A stretch of DNA of 64,000 nucleotides. It comes from Engraulis encrasicolus (lineage: Eukaryota > Chordata > Actinopteri > Clupeiformes > Engraulidae). Numbering within the stretch: the first letter of the stretch is position 1; each line of letters begins with the position of its first letter. The translations under genes were made by a program, and so were the position numbers. Below the pieces are notes generated by a model. That model worked only from the letters and a program-made list of their open reading frames with translations. It was not told the origin of the DNA and did no database searches. Below are positions 15,821-29,650 of this stretch, piece by piece. Location: assembly GCF_034702125.1 (NCBI RefSeq), contig NC_085868.1:22546276-22610275 (forward strand), written 5' to 3'.

Positions 15821-15981
15821 TAGGGATGCACCGATACCAGAGAGAGTAGAGAGAGAGAGGTTCCATTGGCCCATTGTTTCCGGGTTCTATTGCAAGGGGG
15901 GGGGGCATCCCCCTTTAGGCAGACCTAAGGACTGTTTTATTCATTGTAGGAGTATTATGTATCGGTATCGGTGCATCCTTA
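15821..15981. mobile_element. hAT-like MITE, 161 bp
   Basis: The ends are TAGGGATGCACCGATACC and its inverted partner GGTATCGGTGCATCCTTA. An 8-bp direct repeat, CGACACAC, flanks it at 15813-15820 and 15982-15989. No open reading frame is inside. The ends match those of the element at 46471-46851, so both belong to one hAT-type family. Confidence 0.92.
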
Positions 15982-15989
15982 CGACACAC

Positions 15990-17736
15990 TGCTACTTGGT
16001 CTGTGGGAAGCTTGGTTTTCCATGTGCTACTATCACAGGAAGGAAGACCCACTACTGCACCACAGCAGCCTATCTCATTAACTCGACTTACTGACTCACT
16101 GGCTTCACCCTGGTTGAACCTTCCCACACTCTCACACACACACACTGTACACACACCACTGTCCCTTTCTTCTCAGGACAAGTGCCTATGCTAGTTAACC
16201 CCCCTGTGGTGTTGACATTCGTTGTGTTTTGATTGGAAAACACAAGCTAGCGCGTCTTCTCGCTTGAATCTACTGTGTATACTGTTCTGGCGGGATCACT
16301 GTTGTGAATGCAGTTCATATAGTTTTCGGTTGAGGAAACTAGCTTACATGGAAACATGTAGAGGTAGCATGTACGTATGAACTTCAAGAATTTATCCCTG
16401 TTGAATATCCTTTGTGCAATTTTGAATTTCTCAGTTTTGAAGTGCACACAATCTTAAAATCCTAAAGGTTCACAATGAAACTCGTGCCCGTTTTATCTTT
16501 CAACACACACCCCCCATTTCTCATCAGGGGTCTCAATTCAGCTGACTGTTAAAAGTTCAGTTCAGAGTTAGTTTTCCTGCTGTGCCCTTTACAGAGTTCA
16601 CGACCCCTTAGGCCAGCCAGACATCATCCCCCATCCATCAGTGAGGAGAACACCACTTCTCCCTGGTCATTCCATTCAGTGATCTGGGTTAGATCTTAGA
16701 TTGTGTATTTAGATTCCTAATTCTCAGTTTAGTAACTGTGTGTGGAGATGATACGAGGGAGAGGTTGCCGTTAGTAGTAAAGCACCTCTTCCTGTTGCTG
16801 TCTTGGCCTGCTCTATCATTGGCCGTATCGCTCCAGATTTTTTTGCATAACCAGTTCAAGCTGTTCTTCAGAGCCACACGAGGCTCCCAGTCTTGTAGAT
16901 TTGAATAACTACTCAACGGGGGTTTCCCTGTTCTGCTTCTGCCATATTCAAGCAATTTAACACAACCATAAAACACACAATGTAGGACTAAAGTAGCCAG
17001 CTGCTATAAAAGAAGGACGTTTCCCAAAAAGGAGCAATTTTTAACACTGGAATGAACGCTGTTGGTTAGATGTTTTATAACAGGCATGACATCATGCACA
17101 TGTTAAAAGGTAGGATAAATTGAATTTCTATTGATGTAGTGAAGGTTTATGCAAGCACATTTATCTCAATACATCTAATATTTTTAAAGTCTTTGTAAAG
17201 TTGCGTTAGAATAGGGTTTTTTTGGAGACTGAATGCTTTTATCTTAAATGCTTTCTTATTTTCATCCACGTACTACCTTTTAAAGAATGATTCTTTGATC
17301 TGTATTGCTATCACAGCAGGAGTAAATGTAAAAGCTTCGTGTTTCTCAAGTATTGCCACATTTTGTCTGTTTTGTGCACCTCTATCCACCCACACATGTC
17401 CACTTCTCTGTCTGGCTTCCTGGGCGGAAAGTGGAAAAGTGGGTGACAGACTTGTTGTGACCCCTGTATCTTTGTTGCTGTGTGTGTGTGTGTGTGGAAG
17501 GGGAAACAGTGGTGGGTGTGTGTGGGAAGATGTTCTGCAGACTGCTGTTGGAAGCGGTAGATAGAGGACACAGATGAGGGGGGAAAGAAAAAGGAACATT
17601 TTCACACAGCTGTGCACATCTGTTTTGGGAGGTTTAGCCAGGACTTGGCTCTGTTCAACAGCATCAGCAGCAGCAGCAGTAGCCCTATTGCAGACCAGAA
17701 TGGCAGGAGTGAGACCCAGGCTCTCACACACACTAT
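15990..17736. other. Intron 1 segment, no gene seen
   Basis: No exon or clear element was recognised. Short frames on both strands lack any protein family pattern. Short CA and GT runs are present (16132-16145, 17480-17495). Confidence 0.5.
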
Positions 17737-18010
17737 CAGGGCTGGGGAACCCATTTCTCGAGGGCCGTTTGCGGCCCTTGAGGCCGTTTTATCCAATATA
17801 ATTTTAATGTAATGCAGCTTCACATGAAATATGCAATATTTTGTAAAAGAATCTTAGAAAAAACATTTACAATACAATTAAGTTATAGTCCGGGGGCATA
17901 GTGAAGGTGTAGTCTCTTTTAAAGGTAGCTGCCTTCAATATAGGCCTAAAGTGCAGGCCCTCGGATGAATTTGAAGCGGCCCCCCGAATGAAAAAGGTTG
18001 CCCACCCCTG
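17737..18010. mobile_element. hAT-like MITE (CAGGG type), 274 bp
   Basis: The left end is CAGGGCTGGGGAACCC and the right end GGTTGCCCACCCCTG, an imperfect inverted pair of the CAGGGGTGGGCAACC kind used by Charlie-like hAT elements. The flanking 8-mers (CACACTAT and CTCTAGAT) match at only five positions, so the duplication has decayed or the boundary is slightly off. The interior is AT-rich and non-coding. Confidence 0.75.
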
Positions 18011-19086
18011 CTCTAGATAGACAGGCAAAGAGATATCATATCACTCTTGAAACCTCTTTAGAATAATCAGAATCTAGTGTTTTTTTCCCCTCAAAACATT
18101 TTGTAATGACATTAGTGGGTGTTTTTGCACTGAAGTGAAAATGTGTTGAGGAGGACTTGATGTGTTTTCATTCTGCTACTTTAAAGTCGACAGGTGGTCC
18201 TTTGTAGCCAGCCACAGTGCTTGCCAAGATCTTGCATCAATGTAATATCTGAGGTGTCAGAACTCCTGTAGTTTTTCAGTAAAAAAAAAAAAAAAACATA
18301 TTTCACTTATTCCTTTTTAATGAGAGGATGACACTGCCGCCCGTGACTGTGAGTAACAGTGAGTGAGTGTCACTCAAAGCTGCCAGTCTCCGAGAAGGGA
18401 AATAAGGGAAAGAGGGCGAGTCTCCCATCCCCTGCTCAGCTGTCTGTGTGATTGACAGAACTAGTTCGGAACGGAGATAGAGAAGAGAGAGAGAGAGAGA
18501 GAGGCAGCCAGAGTTTTCACCAGCTGTTTCCCTCTCTTCAACCACCTCCTGTGACGGACACGACTTCTTTACAAGTGTTTGGTCAAATAAACCTGTCAGT
18601 GGGTTTGTGTTATTGCTTTGGTCATCAACGGAGTGGGCTTTTGCTTTGACACTCGACAGGTGAACGCCTGCCTGTTTGAACGCCTGCCTGTGCTGTGCTG
18701 AACACTCACAGATATTACCAGACCGTCAGTTTACAGAAATCGTGAAACAAATCAGTCACAGAAGGGTTGCTGGTTTAGTTGAGTAATGTGGAAACAATGT
18801 GTTGCGTGTCAGTATCAGCACACAGACACGGTTGTGAAGAAGTTGTTTGGCAAAACAAGAAGTGACCAGAAATAGAACTGAATGTCTTGTCTAGTCTGGT
18901 GCTCTTCACAGTCCAGTCTGTCTACTGAGACACAACCGAACTGCCAAAGGCAGCTTATCTATCATGCTGAAAGCAGTCCTTGCACATCTCTGGCTGTTGT
19001 TGAGGATGCACGCCTGTAGAATGACAGACCCATGAAAGACAAAAACAAAAAGAAGTCCTCATGCTGTTTGTGATTGAGCATATTGC
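18011..19086. other. Intron 1 segment, no gene seen
   Basis: Non-coding, with an A-run near 18280-18296 and a GA run near 18485-18502. No element ends were recognised. Confidence 0.5.
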
Positions 19087-19094
19087 ATGCCTAC

Positions 19095-19360
19095 TAGGGC
19101 TGTAACGATATTGTATCGAACCGAGAAATCGTGATACACAGACTCACGATACTGTATCGTGATACAAGGAGGCAGTATCGTGATACGCCCTTTCAAAGTT
19201 TTATTACCCATTAGTCCAGAAAACAACCTTATGATTTGATGTGATAGTGTTTCCAAACTTCAGTGGCGATACATTTCAGAAATCGTGGGGTGTATCGAAC
19301 CGTAGGTCAAAAATCGTAATACGAACCGAATCGTGAGTTGAGTGTATCGTTACAGCCCTA
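19095..19360. mobile_element. hAT-like MITE, 266 bp
   Basis: The ends are TAGGGCTGTAACGATA and the exact inverse TATCGTTACAGCCCTA. The flanking 8-bp direct repeat ATGCCTAC is perfect at 19087-19094 and 19361-19368. Sub-terminal ATCGTGATAC words recur in both orientations, a common arrangement for transposase-binding sites. No coding frame. Confidence 0.93.
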
Positions 19361-19368
19361 ATGCCTAC

Positions 19369-20040
19369 TTTATGAGGGTCCTAGAACTCCCAACAAGTTT
19401 TGCAACATGCTGGCTATTTGACTGCCCGCTCTGCCAGACAACATGCCGTCTTTTTTTTTTTTTACTAGCTTCATCAATTGCTGGTGACAGGAACAATGTC
19501 AACAATGCAAGACCATGGTCATGTCCCAGACAAGGTACTCTTGTTCTCCTAGTAGTCTTGTTCTCCTAGATTGTCAAAGGAGGCCCTCACCTTACCTCAG
19601 CTGTTAAGAGCGTTACATCATGAGACTCCTTCCAGGTGTGGCACCCGCCTTGACCTTTCACAATGAGGCGCAACGTTGGACGTCTTGTCTGTTGGCAATT
19701 TCTTGCCAAATCGGCTTTAAATTGTGTAACCTGAGGCTGATTTAGAGTTAAGAGTGATTAGGGAGATGCAGGTGATTCGGGTGCTCTGTCTGCCGTGTTT
19801 TGTTGTGTTGTCTGCTGTGTTCTCTGCTTGTCTGTGTCCTTGTCCTTGTTGTTGTTGTTGCTCAGTGGCAAAAAGGCAACTTCCATGACATCACAGAAAC
19901 TAGGAAGGTTTTGACCCTTCGTCAGACAGACACCACCTACACTCTCTATCTCTGTCTCCGTCTCTGTCTCTGTTGTTCTCTCTCTCTCTCCCTCTCTCTC
20001 TCCCTCTCTCTTTCTCTTTCTCTCTCTCTCGCGCGCGCGT

Positions 20041-20118
<78 letters not shown>

Positions 20119-21839
20119 CACCCTCTCACGCACACACAGACAGTGAATGTAGGCCATACAACTGCTATCCAAGCGAGCAGCTTGTTGCGTAGCCCGAGCG
20201 GGCCATTAACAAAGGGGGTCTTTTGTCCACAGCTGGTCATAGATGGTGGGCCTTGCTTGCTTCCTCGAGTGGAACTCATTCTCTCTCCTCCATGCAGCCC
20301 AGTGTGGAGTGGAGGAGCATCAGGGGTTTTGTTTAAGGGGCTGCGCTGCGCTGCTTGCTTGCTTGGCTGACTGCACTGCTCTCCACTGTCTCAGAGGCCC
20401 TCTCTGTCTCAGAGATCACAGCTGCTAGGCTCAAGTGCGCAAGCATGGTGCCTACACTCAGGCAAGGGACAGTAGCCTTAGATTTTTAGATTTGCTAGTA
20501 CAGTAGTAGACAGTAGGGATAGAAGTGTTACATGCTGATGAATTCCATCAGATTTGTAAGCTTCACGTGAACTGATGGGCTACTCTAATGCTAGATCCCA
20601 TAATAAACGCATCTATGTTGAGACGCGGCCAGTCTTTGTTCAAAATGCCCCCACAGTCAATGCTATTTTGCTACTTTGCCATTCATTTGAACGAGGCACC
20701 ACCGGCTGCTGTCGTGAAAATTCTGCCGAGATGTATTTTCCAAATGCTGCGCGGCACTGAGCCTTCTCCCATTCCGCTACCACCGTGTTGCTGTGTTGCT
20801 TCAGTCCCACCGACGGCGGCACAGCGGGTGTGAAAAGGCCCTTGGAGCCTCCTGTCCCTCGCCTTTCACCCTGACTTGGTGCACGATGAGAAGGTTCTAC
20901 TGTCCAGTAGTGCTCCACAAAGCCAAAACTTCATACACATTTCGTTGTGTAGAACTTTTCACATCCTTCTTATGTCCTCTTATGAGGTTTGAAACCTTTG
21001 AATAAGAAACCGTTTCTTACTCTTTTGTCTCTAGTCCCTGAACTAAATGCCCTGGCCATTCTTAAGCTGTACACATGCCAGTAGGGGAGTGGCTGACATG
21101 TAATTGCCATAAAGTACGAGCCGCTCTAGAAATAGCACAATTACCTGCTGCAATGAGGTTACATGCTTCACATAACAACATAACAAAATAAACAGTGAAT
21201 GGTGTAGTAGATGGGCGCTGCAGGTGGTGACTGGCGTGGCGAGGGTTAACAGTTAAATTGATGACTGTTTTCATAGGGGCGCCGTGGGTGCTGGCTTACT
21301 GAGGTTGCTGGGAACAGTCTCGGTGGTGGTGGTGGTAACGTTTGATTGGCTCATCATATTGAAATGGACCAATGATGTGGATGGGTTCGTGAACACAGAG
21401 ACTTGCGATGATTGGCTGTGTGAGTGCAGTCTCGCCGCAGGGGGTTCCGTTGGTGTTATCGCTACAGTGGCGGAGGTTTCGGCTGATCTGTGGTGATTGC
21501 CGTAGGGCTAGGAGACGGATGTGGGGGGGTGATCCTCCCCCTACTCCTCCTGGTACCTTAGACCCCTCCCTTCCTCTCTCGTACCCCCCTTTATTTGGTT
21601 TCTAGCCACGGGGATCTCCACTGTAATCCCTATAATGCCTTTTCATTCACTCCGCTTTTTATCTCTCCATCTCCCTCTCTCTCCCTCGCTCCCTTGCTCC
21701 CTCGCTCCCTCTTTCTCCCTCTTTGAGGATCCTGGGTTTATCTGTCTTTACCCCCTTATTTCCCTCCGTCTCTCTTTCTCAGTTGTTCCTTTCAGGATGT
21801 TGGTTTTATACACACCAGCTCTCTGTGAGGATCTTGGTA
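19369..21839. other. Intron 1 segment, no gene seen
   Basis: Apart from the CT/AC block at 19976-20118, this is ordinary-looking non-coding DNA with no supported exon. Confidence 0.5.
19976..20118. repeat. Compound (CT)n-(CG)-(AC)n microsatellite
   Basis: A CT-rich run passes through a short GCGCGCGC into an AC tract. Reading frames over it are repeat artefacts. Confidence 0.95.
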
Positions 21840-22127
<288 letters not shown>

Positions 22128-22289
22128 TCCCCCTGCTCGGGGTAACTCCTGCAGCTAAGCTAATCCTGTGTTCCATGAGTGGAGTGTCCATTGTTCTCCC
22201 CCAGTCAGCTGGCACTGTGGCTGCAGGCGCTAGGCAGCAGGGCTAATGAGGGCCATTTGGCTTCAGGGGCATCACTTACAGCTCTCTGT

Positions 22290-22580
22290 GTCTGTGTGTG
22301 CACGTGTGTGTGTGTGTGTGTGTGTGTGCGCGTGTGCGTGTGCACGACGTTGTGTGTGTGTGTGTGCACGACGTTGTGTGTGTGTGGTGTGTGCTCGTTT
22401 GTGTAGGCCTTGACGGGTATGAGTGTGTTGGTAAAGAAGGGCAATCTCATTGTTGTATAATGAGTATGCATACATGCGTCTTCTGTTTGGCGTGTGTGTG
22501 TGTGTGTGCGTGATTGCGCTTGCGTGCGCTTGCGTGCGTGCGCGTGTGTGCGTGTGTGTGTGTGTGTGCGTGTGTGTGTT
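22290..22580. repeat. GT-rich microsatellite cluster
   Basis: Two GT-rich runs (about 22297-22400 and 22490-22580) contain repeated TGCACGACGTTG words and mixed GTGC units. Confidence 0.9.
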
Positions 22581-22931
22581 TTGGTGGGGGGTTGGTATGG
22601 GGGTATGCTAATAAGTGGTTACATATGGTGAACACACATTTGCCACCCAACTGAGCAGCCATTGTGGTGCTGTGCCTCCCATATAGCATGACACAGGCTG
22701 AGGCTATAATGTGTTTATGTTTGAGCAGCAAACAGCGTGGTGGTGCTCCTGATCTATAGCTTATTTAATTGGCCATATTGCCAGATGACACTTTGATTGC
22801 ACTGGGTGACCCTTAGTGGTTGATTAGCACATAATGAAGAGGTCTGCCAGCTTATAATATGAACTGAAAACAAAGCTGCACAAACTCTATACCTTCCTCA
22901 CAGGATAGTGGACAGGGATGTTGGGTTGCCA

Positions 22932-23030
22932 ATAGGGATGCAAACGATTAATCGATTAATCGACTTTAATCGATCAATGCGTTAATCGATTAAAAAAACA
23001 TTAATCGCAATTAATCAACTATTCAACTGA
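22932..23030. mobile_element. Fragment of a hAT-like MITE
   Basis: A left end reading TAGGGATGCAAACGATTAAT is followed by several ATCGATTA words. It resembles TAGGGATGCA hAT ends elsewhere in the window, but I found no matching inverted right end nearby, so it appears truncated. Confidence 0.5.
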
Positions 23031-23699
23031 CAAGAGACCCAGGTGAAATGGGCATGTGAAGAGTGTGTGTGAAGAGGGGTGTGAATAGTTGGAATATTTA
23101 AGTCGCCTTTGGATTTAAGAATTGAAATAGAATTAATTGAAATGTGGTATATTTGAAAGTTTACAGTCATTTTATAATTTCCTATCACACTTGAGATCCC
23201 TTTCCCACTGTACAGTGGTTGAACAACACTGGCTCACAGTATGACATAGCGCCATTGGTATCGGTTATCGTACGTATTGACTTGCAGCTGTCAAAACTGA
23301 TGGATTTCCTTGTAGGTTTGTAAGAAAATGCGTCCTGAGGGAAAGCCCCATGGTGAGCTGTTTGGGCTTGCCTCAACATGCGTCTGGTGTTTTGGGCAGA
23401 TGCTTAATCATTCATGAACTGCATTTAAGAGGTTGGGCTTTGCAAAATCACGCAGACAGGAACATATTAATACTTAAACATTTGTAGATGGAACTAATTT
23501 ATTTAAATTCCCAAACATCTTGTAAACACAGCGGTAGGCTAGACACTGCTTTGTCAACAAAACGGCCAAAAATGCAAAGCAGTGTTACACTGCATGCTTC
23601 ATCCAGGAGTCACCCCTTACTTGCCAAAATCGCCACTGGGTCATGTCACGTGAAATCAGACATCTTTTTCTGACTTACACTGACTGATATAATCAAGGC

Positions 23700-26023
23700 T
23701 GAATCGCAGGCTGGTCGCAGTTTACCTCGCTCCTAGCAATACCACCAGCGCCAGAAGCGAGGCACTGAACGAGCTGCATCGGGGAATCAGTGAACAACAA
23801 GATGCACACCCAGATGCCTTCACAGTGGTCATGGGAGATTTCAACCACGGAAATCTCAAAACAGTTCTTCCAAAATTTCACCAACATGTTAACTTTCCAA
23901 CAAGAGGACAAAACACCCTGGACTTTGTTTTATAACCCAAAACAAGGAGCATACAAGGCAAAGCCCATCCCCCACATCGGCCTATCAGACCACCTAACGA
24001 TTCTGCTACTGCCAGCCTACAGACAAAAGGTAAAACTCACCAAACCAGCTCTGAAGGAGGTGAGAAAATGGCCAGACGGGATGCCGTGTCACGACTACAA
24101 GACTGCTTTGAAACCACAGATTGGGACATGTTCAAAACAGCTGCCACCCACAGCAACCACATTGACATTGAGGAGTACACAGACACTGTGACCTCCTACA
24201 TCACAAAATGCATTGATGATGTTACAGAAATAAAACGCATCACCACCAGAGCCAACAGAAGCCATGGTTCACAGGAGACGTTCACAGAATGCTGAGGGCC
24301 AGAGACAAAGCCTTCAGAGCAGGAGACGTAGCTGGCCTAAAAGCAGCAAGAGCAAACCTGTCCCCAGGGCATCAGAAAGCAAAAAGGAATACTCGGACAA
24401 AATAACAACACACTTCAAAGACAGCAGAGATGCACAGAGCCTGTGGCAGGGCATACAGGCCATCACGGACTATAAGCCCGCACCACGAAGCTGTTGACAA
24501 CAACACCTCTCTGCTAAACGACCTGAACAGTTTCTTTGCCCGTTTTGAAGCACAAAATGACACTCATCCACAGAAAACTCCCCTCCCCCCCATGATCAAC
24601 CCCTGTACCTGTCCTCTGCCAGTGTGAAGAGGACACTGGCCACCATCAACCCACGCAAAGCAGCTGGCCCAGACAACATACCTGGCCGAGTGTTGAAGGA
24701 TTGTGCAGAAGAGCTGAAGGATGTCTTCACAGACATCTTTAACATCTCTCTGGAGCAAGCAGTCATCCCATCACTTTTCAAAGCTGCTACCATCATACCC
24801 GTGCCGAAGAAATCATCACCATCATGCTTCAATGACTACCGTCCTGTAGCACTGACGCCCATAATCATGAAGTGCTTCGAACGGCTAGTCCTGTCACACA
24901 TCAAAGCCACCCTCCCCCCCACCCTGGACCCCTACCAGTTCGCATACCGAGCCAAGCGATCCACGGAGGATGCAATCTGCTCTGCCCTCCATCCAGCCCT
25001 CACCCACTTGGACAATAAAGACTCATATGTGAGAATTCTGTTCATTGACTTCAGCTCAGCATTCAATACCATAATACCACAACAACTCATCAGAAAACTG
25101 GACAAACTAGGTTTCAGCACCTCCCTCTGCAACTGGCTGCTGGACTTCCTGATGCAGAGACACAAGCAGGACGGTAGGGAATAACACCTCAAGCACCCTG
25201 ACCCTGAGCACGGGGGCTCCGCAAGGTTGTGTTCTCAGCCCCCTGCTTGTTCACGCTGCTGACACATGACTGCACAACGACCCACAGCACTAACCATCTA
25301 GTGAAGTTTGCGGATGATACAACACTGGTGGGCCTCATCACTAAGGGCGATGAGACCCACTACAGAGAAGAAGTAGACCTGCTGGCCAGATGGTGCAAAG
25401 ACAACAACCTCCTGCTGAATGTCAACAAGACCAAGGAGATTGTTGTCAACTTTCAGAGGGTCCAAAAACAACTGCCACCACTGACCATCGACGGTGATGC
25501 TGTGGAGAGAGTGAGCAGCACCAAGTTCCTTGGAGTGCACATCAGCGACGACCTCTCTTGGACCACCAACACTACATCACTGGCGAAGAAGGCCCATCAG
25601 CGTCTCTACTTCTTGCGCAAACTAAAGAAGGCAAGTGCTACCATCATGACAACATTCTACAGAGGAATCATAGAGAGCGTTGTGTCCAGCTGCATCACAG
25701 TGTGGGGAGGAAGCTGCACGGAGAAAAACAGGAAGACACTCCAGCGTGTTGTGAACACAGCGAAGAAGATCATTGGAGTACCACTCCCCTCCCTGCAGGA
25801 CATTTACACCGCACGCCTCACCCGAAAAGCACTGATGATCATCAAAGACACAAGCCACCCTGCACACAAACTGTTCAGCCTCCTGCCCTCTGGAAAGAGG
25901 TACAGGCGCCTCCGTTCCCGTACCACCAGGCTTGCAAGCAGCACGATGCATCAAGCAATCAAGATACTGAACACTCAACCCACTCTCCCTTCACTGTCAG
26001 CCTCTAGCCAGCCAGGCCACTGA
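23700..26023 (+). pseudogene. Broken LINE ORF2 (endonuclease / reverse transcriptase)
   Basis: The protein pattern shifts reading frame several times: near 23932, right after the endonuclease GDFN segment; near 24060-24070; around 24290; again around 24500-24600; and near 25180, between the fingers/palm part (24624-25180) and the FADD-containing part (about 25185-26023). The metal-binding FADD motif (near 25312) and the FSSAFN motif are intact, but the frameshifts rule out a full-length product. The N-terminal two-thirds of the endonuclease is missing. This is a dead copy lying in the sense direction of agap1 intron 1. Confidence 0.85.
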
Positions 26024-26127
26024 CAACGCTCCCCCCCCTCATCCCCACCACCATATCTGCGACTGAACATTCCACCTGCACTACTACATCTGTGACTGAA
26101 CTTTCAACCTGCACTAACTCAAAACAT

Positions 26128-26475
<348 letters not shown>

Positions 26476-26831
26476 TGCTGCTGGTGTATTTAATAAAAAC
26501 CTTTTTTTAATTATTTATTTCTTCAAATGCTACTATTACCATGTCAGAACGCTATAAAGGACTTTTAGAAAAAAGAACAACAAAATACCTCCTCTTAATG
26601 TATGTTCTCTACAAGTCTTCTGTTGTCCAGTCTTGCACTTTAAATGTCTGTATGAGCAATGTCTACGTCCATACTGTCTATGTCCATGTATGAGTACTGT
26701 CTATGTCTATACTGTCTATGTCCTTACCTAGATTAGTCTATGTCTGCATGGGAGAGCAAGAAACGCAATTTCAAATTCTTTGTATGACCAGTGCATGTAA
26801 AGAAATTGACAATAAACTTGACTTGACTTGA

Positions 26832-27760
26832 ATGTATAGTGTCCTACCCTCATATGTAAACTTTTGCTAGTCTGTTTCTCCCTAAATATTGGTGTCAGAT
26901 TCACACAAATGCAGTTCTGGGGTGCTACTCTGCTACTAAACAGGCACAGCAAGTATGATTGAAATTTGTGTCGGTCGGGTCCCAAAGTGTCTGATTTCAC
27001 GTGAAATGACCCCACTGATGTTTTTTGGTTTAGTGAATTTTGTGTTTTTGTGGCTCTCCTCACTACAGCATCTGTGCTCCTTTAATGAAGTTGAAGTCAG
27101 TGGAAGTCTGAAAATAGACGTCATGATAAACAAGTAGTTTGCATTATTGAATTGTTTGTTTGATAAATTGTTTGTTCGATTTGTGACACCGATAAGTCTG
27201 TCAGTGTGCCTACCTTTCTACCTTCATGTCTGCCTGTCTTCTTGTCTGTCTGCCTACCTATCTCTTTGCCTGCTTGTCTGCATGTCCTCCCGCCTATCTG
27301 TCTGTTTATCTGTCTTACTGTCTTCTTGTCTCTCTGTCCTCCTTCCTCTCTATCGGCCTGTCTCTTTGCCTGTCTTCATCTCCTTGACCCCTCTGACCCA
27401 GCCCCCCACTTGCCTCAGGAGGAGAGGACCTCTTTATGCTGACCCAGTCACTGGGTGCGTGTGCGTGTGCGTGTCGGTGTCTGTGTGCGTGTGCGTGTGT
27501 GTGTGTGTGTTTGTGTTTCATTTCTTTCTGTTGGCCAGTGATGTATGAGTTCTTGTCCTACAGCCTCAGCAGAAACACCAGGCTGTGAGTGTGAGAGGCC
27601 AAGTGACTGATAAAGAGAGGCATTGTGTAGTGGTGGTGGTGGTGGTGGTGGTGGTGGTGGTGTCGGGCCACACAACACTGTAGTATCCCCCTGGGGGCAG
27701 ATTTGGAGAATAGGTGTGGTCCTCTCACTGTCTTCTCTTCTCTTGTTCTCCTAGTGGTTC
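26832..27760. other. Intron 1 segment, no gene seen
   Basis: Contains an inverted partner (26988-27014) of a sequence left of the LINE, a run of TGTC/TGCC-type words at 27195-27370, a GT tract near 27460-27510 and a (GGT)n tract at 27632-27663. No exon is supported. Confidence 0.5.
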
Positions 27761-27761
27761 T

Positions 27762-27858
27762 TACACACAGACACAGACAGACACAGACACAGACAGACAC
27801 AGACACAGACAGACACAGACACAGACAGACACAGACAGACAGACACAGACAGACAGAC

Positions 27859-27901
<43 letters not shown>

Positions 27902-27914
27902 CAGACAGACAGAC

Positions 27915-27949
<35 letters not shown>

Positions 27950-27970
27950 CAGACAGACAGACAGACAGAC

Positions 27971-28012
<42 letters not shown>

Positions 28013-28016
28013 GCGC
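27762..28016. repeat. (ACAG)n / (AGAC)n tetranucleotide array
   Basis: About 255 bp of ACAG-type tetranucleotides with regular ACACAG insertions. It appears as CTGT/TGTC on the other strand. Confidence 0.97.
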
Positions 28017-28528
28017 ACACACGCACGCACACACAGTATTTACCGGTACATACGTGTTGTGCACACACTAACACAGTATGCACTGAGGTGCACTCTCTCA
28101 GACACAGTGGGTGCTCATCTCTCTCACTCTCACACTCAGACAAACACCTTTTTATTTGGCAGCAGTGTAAATAGGCTGGAGGCAGTGATAAGTTACTCCT
28201 GGGAGGTGTCAGACAGACAGTGACGTGCTTTTGTTGGACTCGTGCGGTTCCAGTGTCCCCGACAGTAGGACATCGCCGCTGCCTCTGCCAGCCTATTACT
28301 GGATTAATTTAATCTGGGTTAGATGCCGCTGCTGCCCTATATATAGCTATAGATGGATAATTTCATTGATCAGCTTGATCATTGTGGAGAGTGTGCACCG
28401 TACAGTGTGTGCCGTTAAAAAACGAAAGGCAAACATCATCAACCACCCTGGCCACATTGCACTAACCTCACCCGCAAACCAAACAGGTGATGTGGACCTG
28501 TCCTCACTCACTGCAGTCTGGTAATTGC

Positions 28529-28774
28529 TAGCCAGGCCGTGCCCTCCTAGTGTCGCAACAGCTTCAGCGTTGTTACCAGTCAGGTCATGAGTCAATGCAA
28601 GTACTTTCTGAGTTCCCGCAAACACAGGAACTCCTCCCACTTTATTGGGAAGCAAACAATCATTAGCAAACCAAGGGAGGCCATTTGGGAAATGCTGTTT
28701 TGGGAAGTGTTAATTGTTATGCTCTTGGTCACACCAAGTCTCGAAGAGATTTGAAAGTCGATGATAATCAGTAT
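28529..28774 (-). mobile_element. Short dispersed element with 9-bp target duplication, copy 2
   Basis: Reverse-oriented relative of 15534-15691: read on the minus strand it starts CTGATTATCATCGACTTTCA just inside the end and finishes GGCACGGCCTGGCTA. It is flanked by the direct repeat GGTAATTGC at 28520-28528 and 28775-28783 (a preceding T also matches). It is about 90 bp longer than copy 1, the extra DNA lying before the GGCACGG end. It has no coding capacity. Two insertions with independent perfect 9-bp repeats argue for real transposition. Confidence 0.8.
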
Positions 28775-28896
28775 GGTAATTGCAATCCTGAAGCATTATT
28801 CGGATGTGGAGCACTGTAGTGCGGAGAGTGTTGAATGTAGTTGAGAGTTTATCTTGCTGAATGTAATTTAATATCAAACTCCGGCAGACAGACAGA

Positions 28897-28987
<91 letters not shown>

Positions 28988-29115
28988 ACACACACTTGGA
29001 CACACACACACTTGGACACACACACACTTGGACACACACACTCGCACTCAGACACATACAGATGGACACACACGGACACACGCACATGGATACACAGACA
29101 CACGCACACACACTT
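28897..29115. repeat. (CA)n microsatellite with CACTTGGACA units
   Basis: A CA tract (28897-28980) is followed by three or four copies of an 18-bp unit containing CTTGGACACACACA, then degenerate CA/GACA DNA. Confidence 0.93.
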
Positions 29116-29610
29116 CCAATGATAAAGTAACCCTAAGAGGGTCCAGAGGCGGTTGTACTGCGTGCTTCTCTGCTCTGCTGTGCGCTGCACTGGGCTGTGC
29201 TGCACTGCTGCGCTGTGCGTCTGTCTCTGTGGTATGTGATGCTAATCCTTCATTAGTTGTACATTTCTGCTGTCCTGCATCACCAGTTGGCACAGCAGCC
29301 GCCTCTGGATGCCTCTCGCTCCACACTCCACTACACCACTCCACTCAGTCATGCAGCCAACCAGCCGGCTGCAGGGAGAAGGAGAAGGGGAGACCTGCAG
29401 CTGGCCTGGAGAGAGAGAGAGGGAGGGAGGGGGAGAGAGAGAGATACGGAGAGAGGGGGAGATAGGGGGGTAGGACCTGCAGCTGGCCTGGAGAGAGAGA
29501 GAAGGAGAAAGCGAGGGAGATAGATGGAGAGAAAGGGAGAAATTTGGGGGACAGCACGTACATGAGAGGCAGGGAGAGGGGGGGGTGAAAGATGGGGGGA
29601 GAGGTGGACA

Positions 29611-29650
<40 letters not shown>

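Noticed and set aside
19758..20279. Open frames made of Cys-Val, Thr-His, Ser-Leu or Arg-Glu repeats across many dinucleotide tracts
   Set aside because: Any CA/GT or CT tract is open in most frames. These frames have no other content and are artefacts, here and at 26.1, 30.5, 40.2, 50.1, 51.2 and 54-56 kb.
27750..28143. Possible CRISPR-like array (regular ACAG repeats)
   Set aside because: It is a tetranucleotide microsatellite without unique spacers, in a vertebrate intron.
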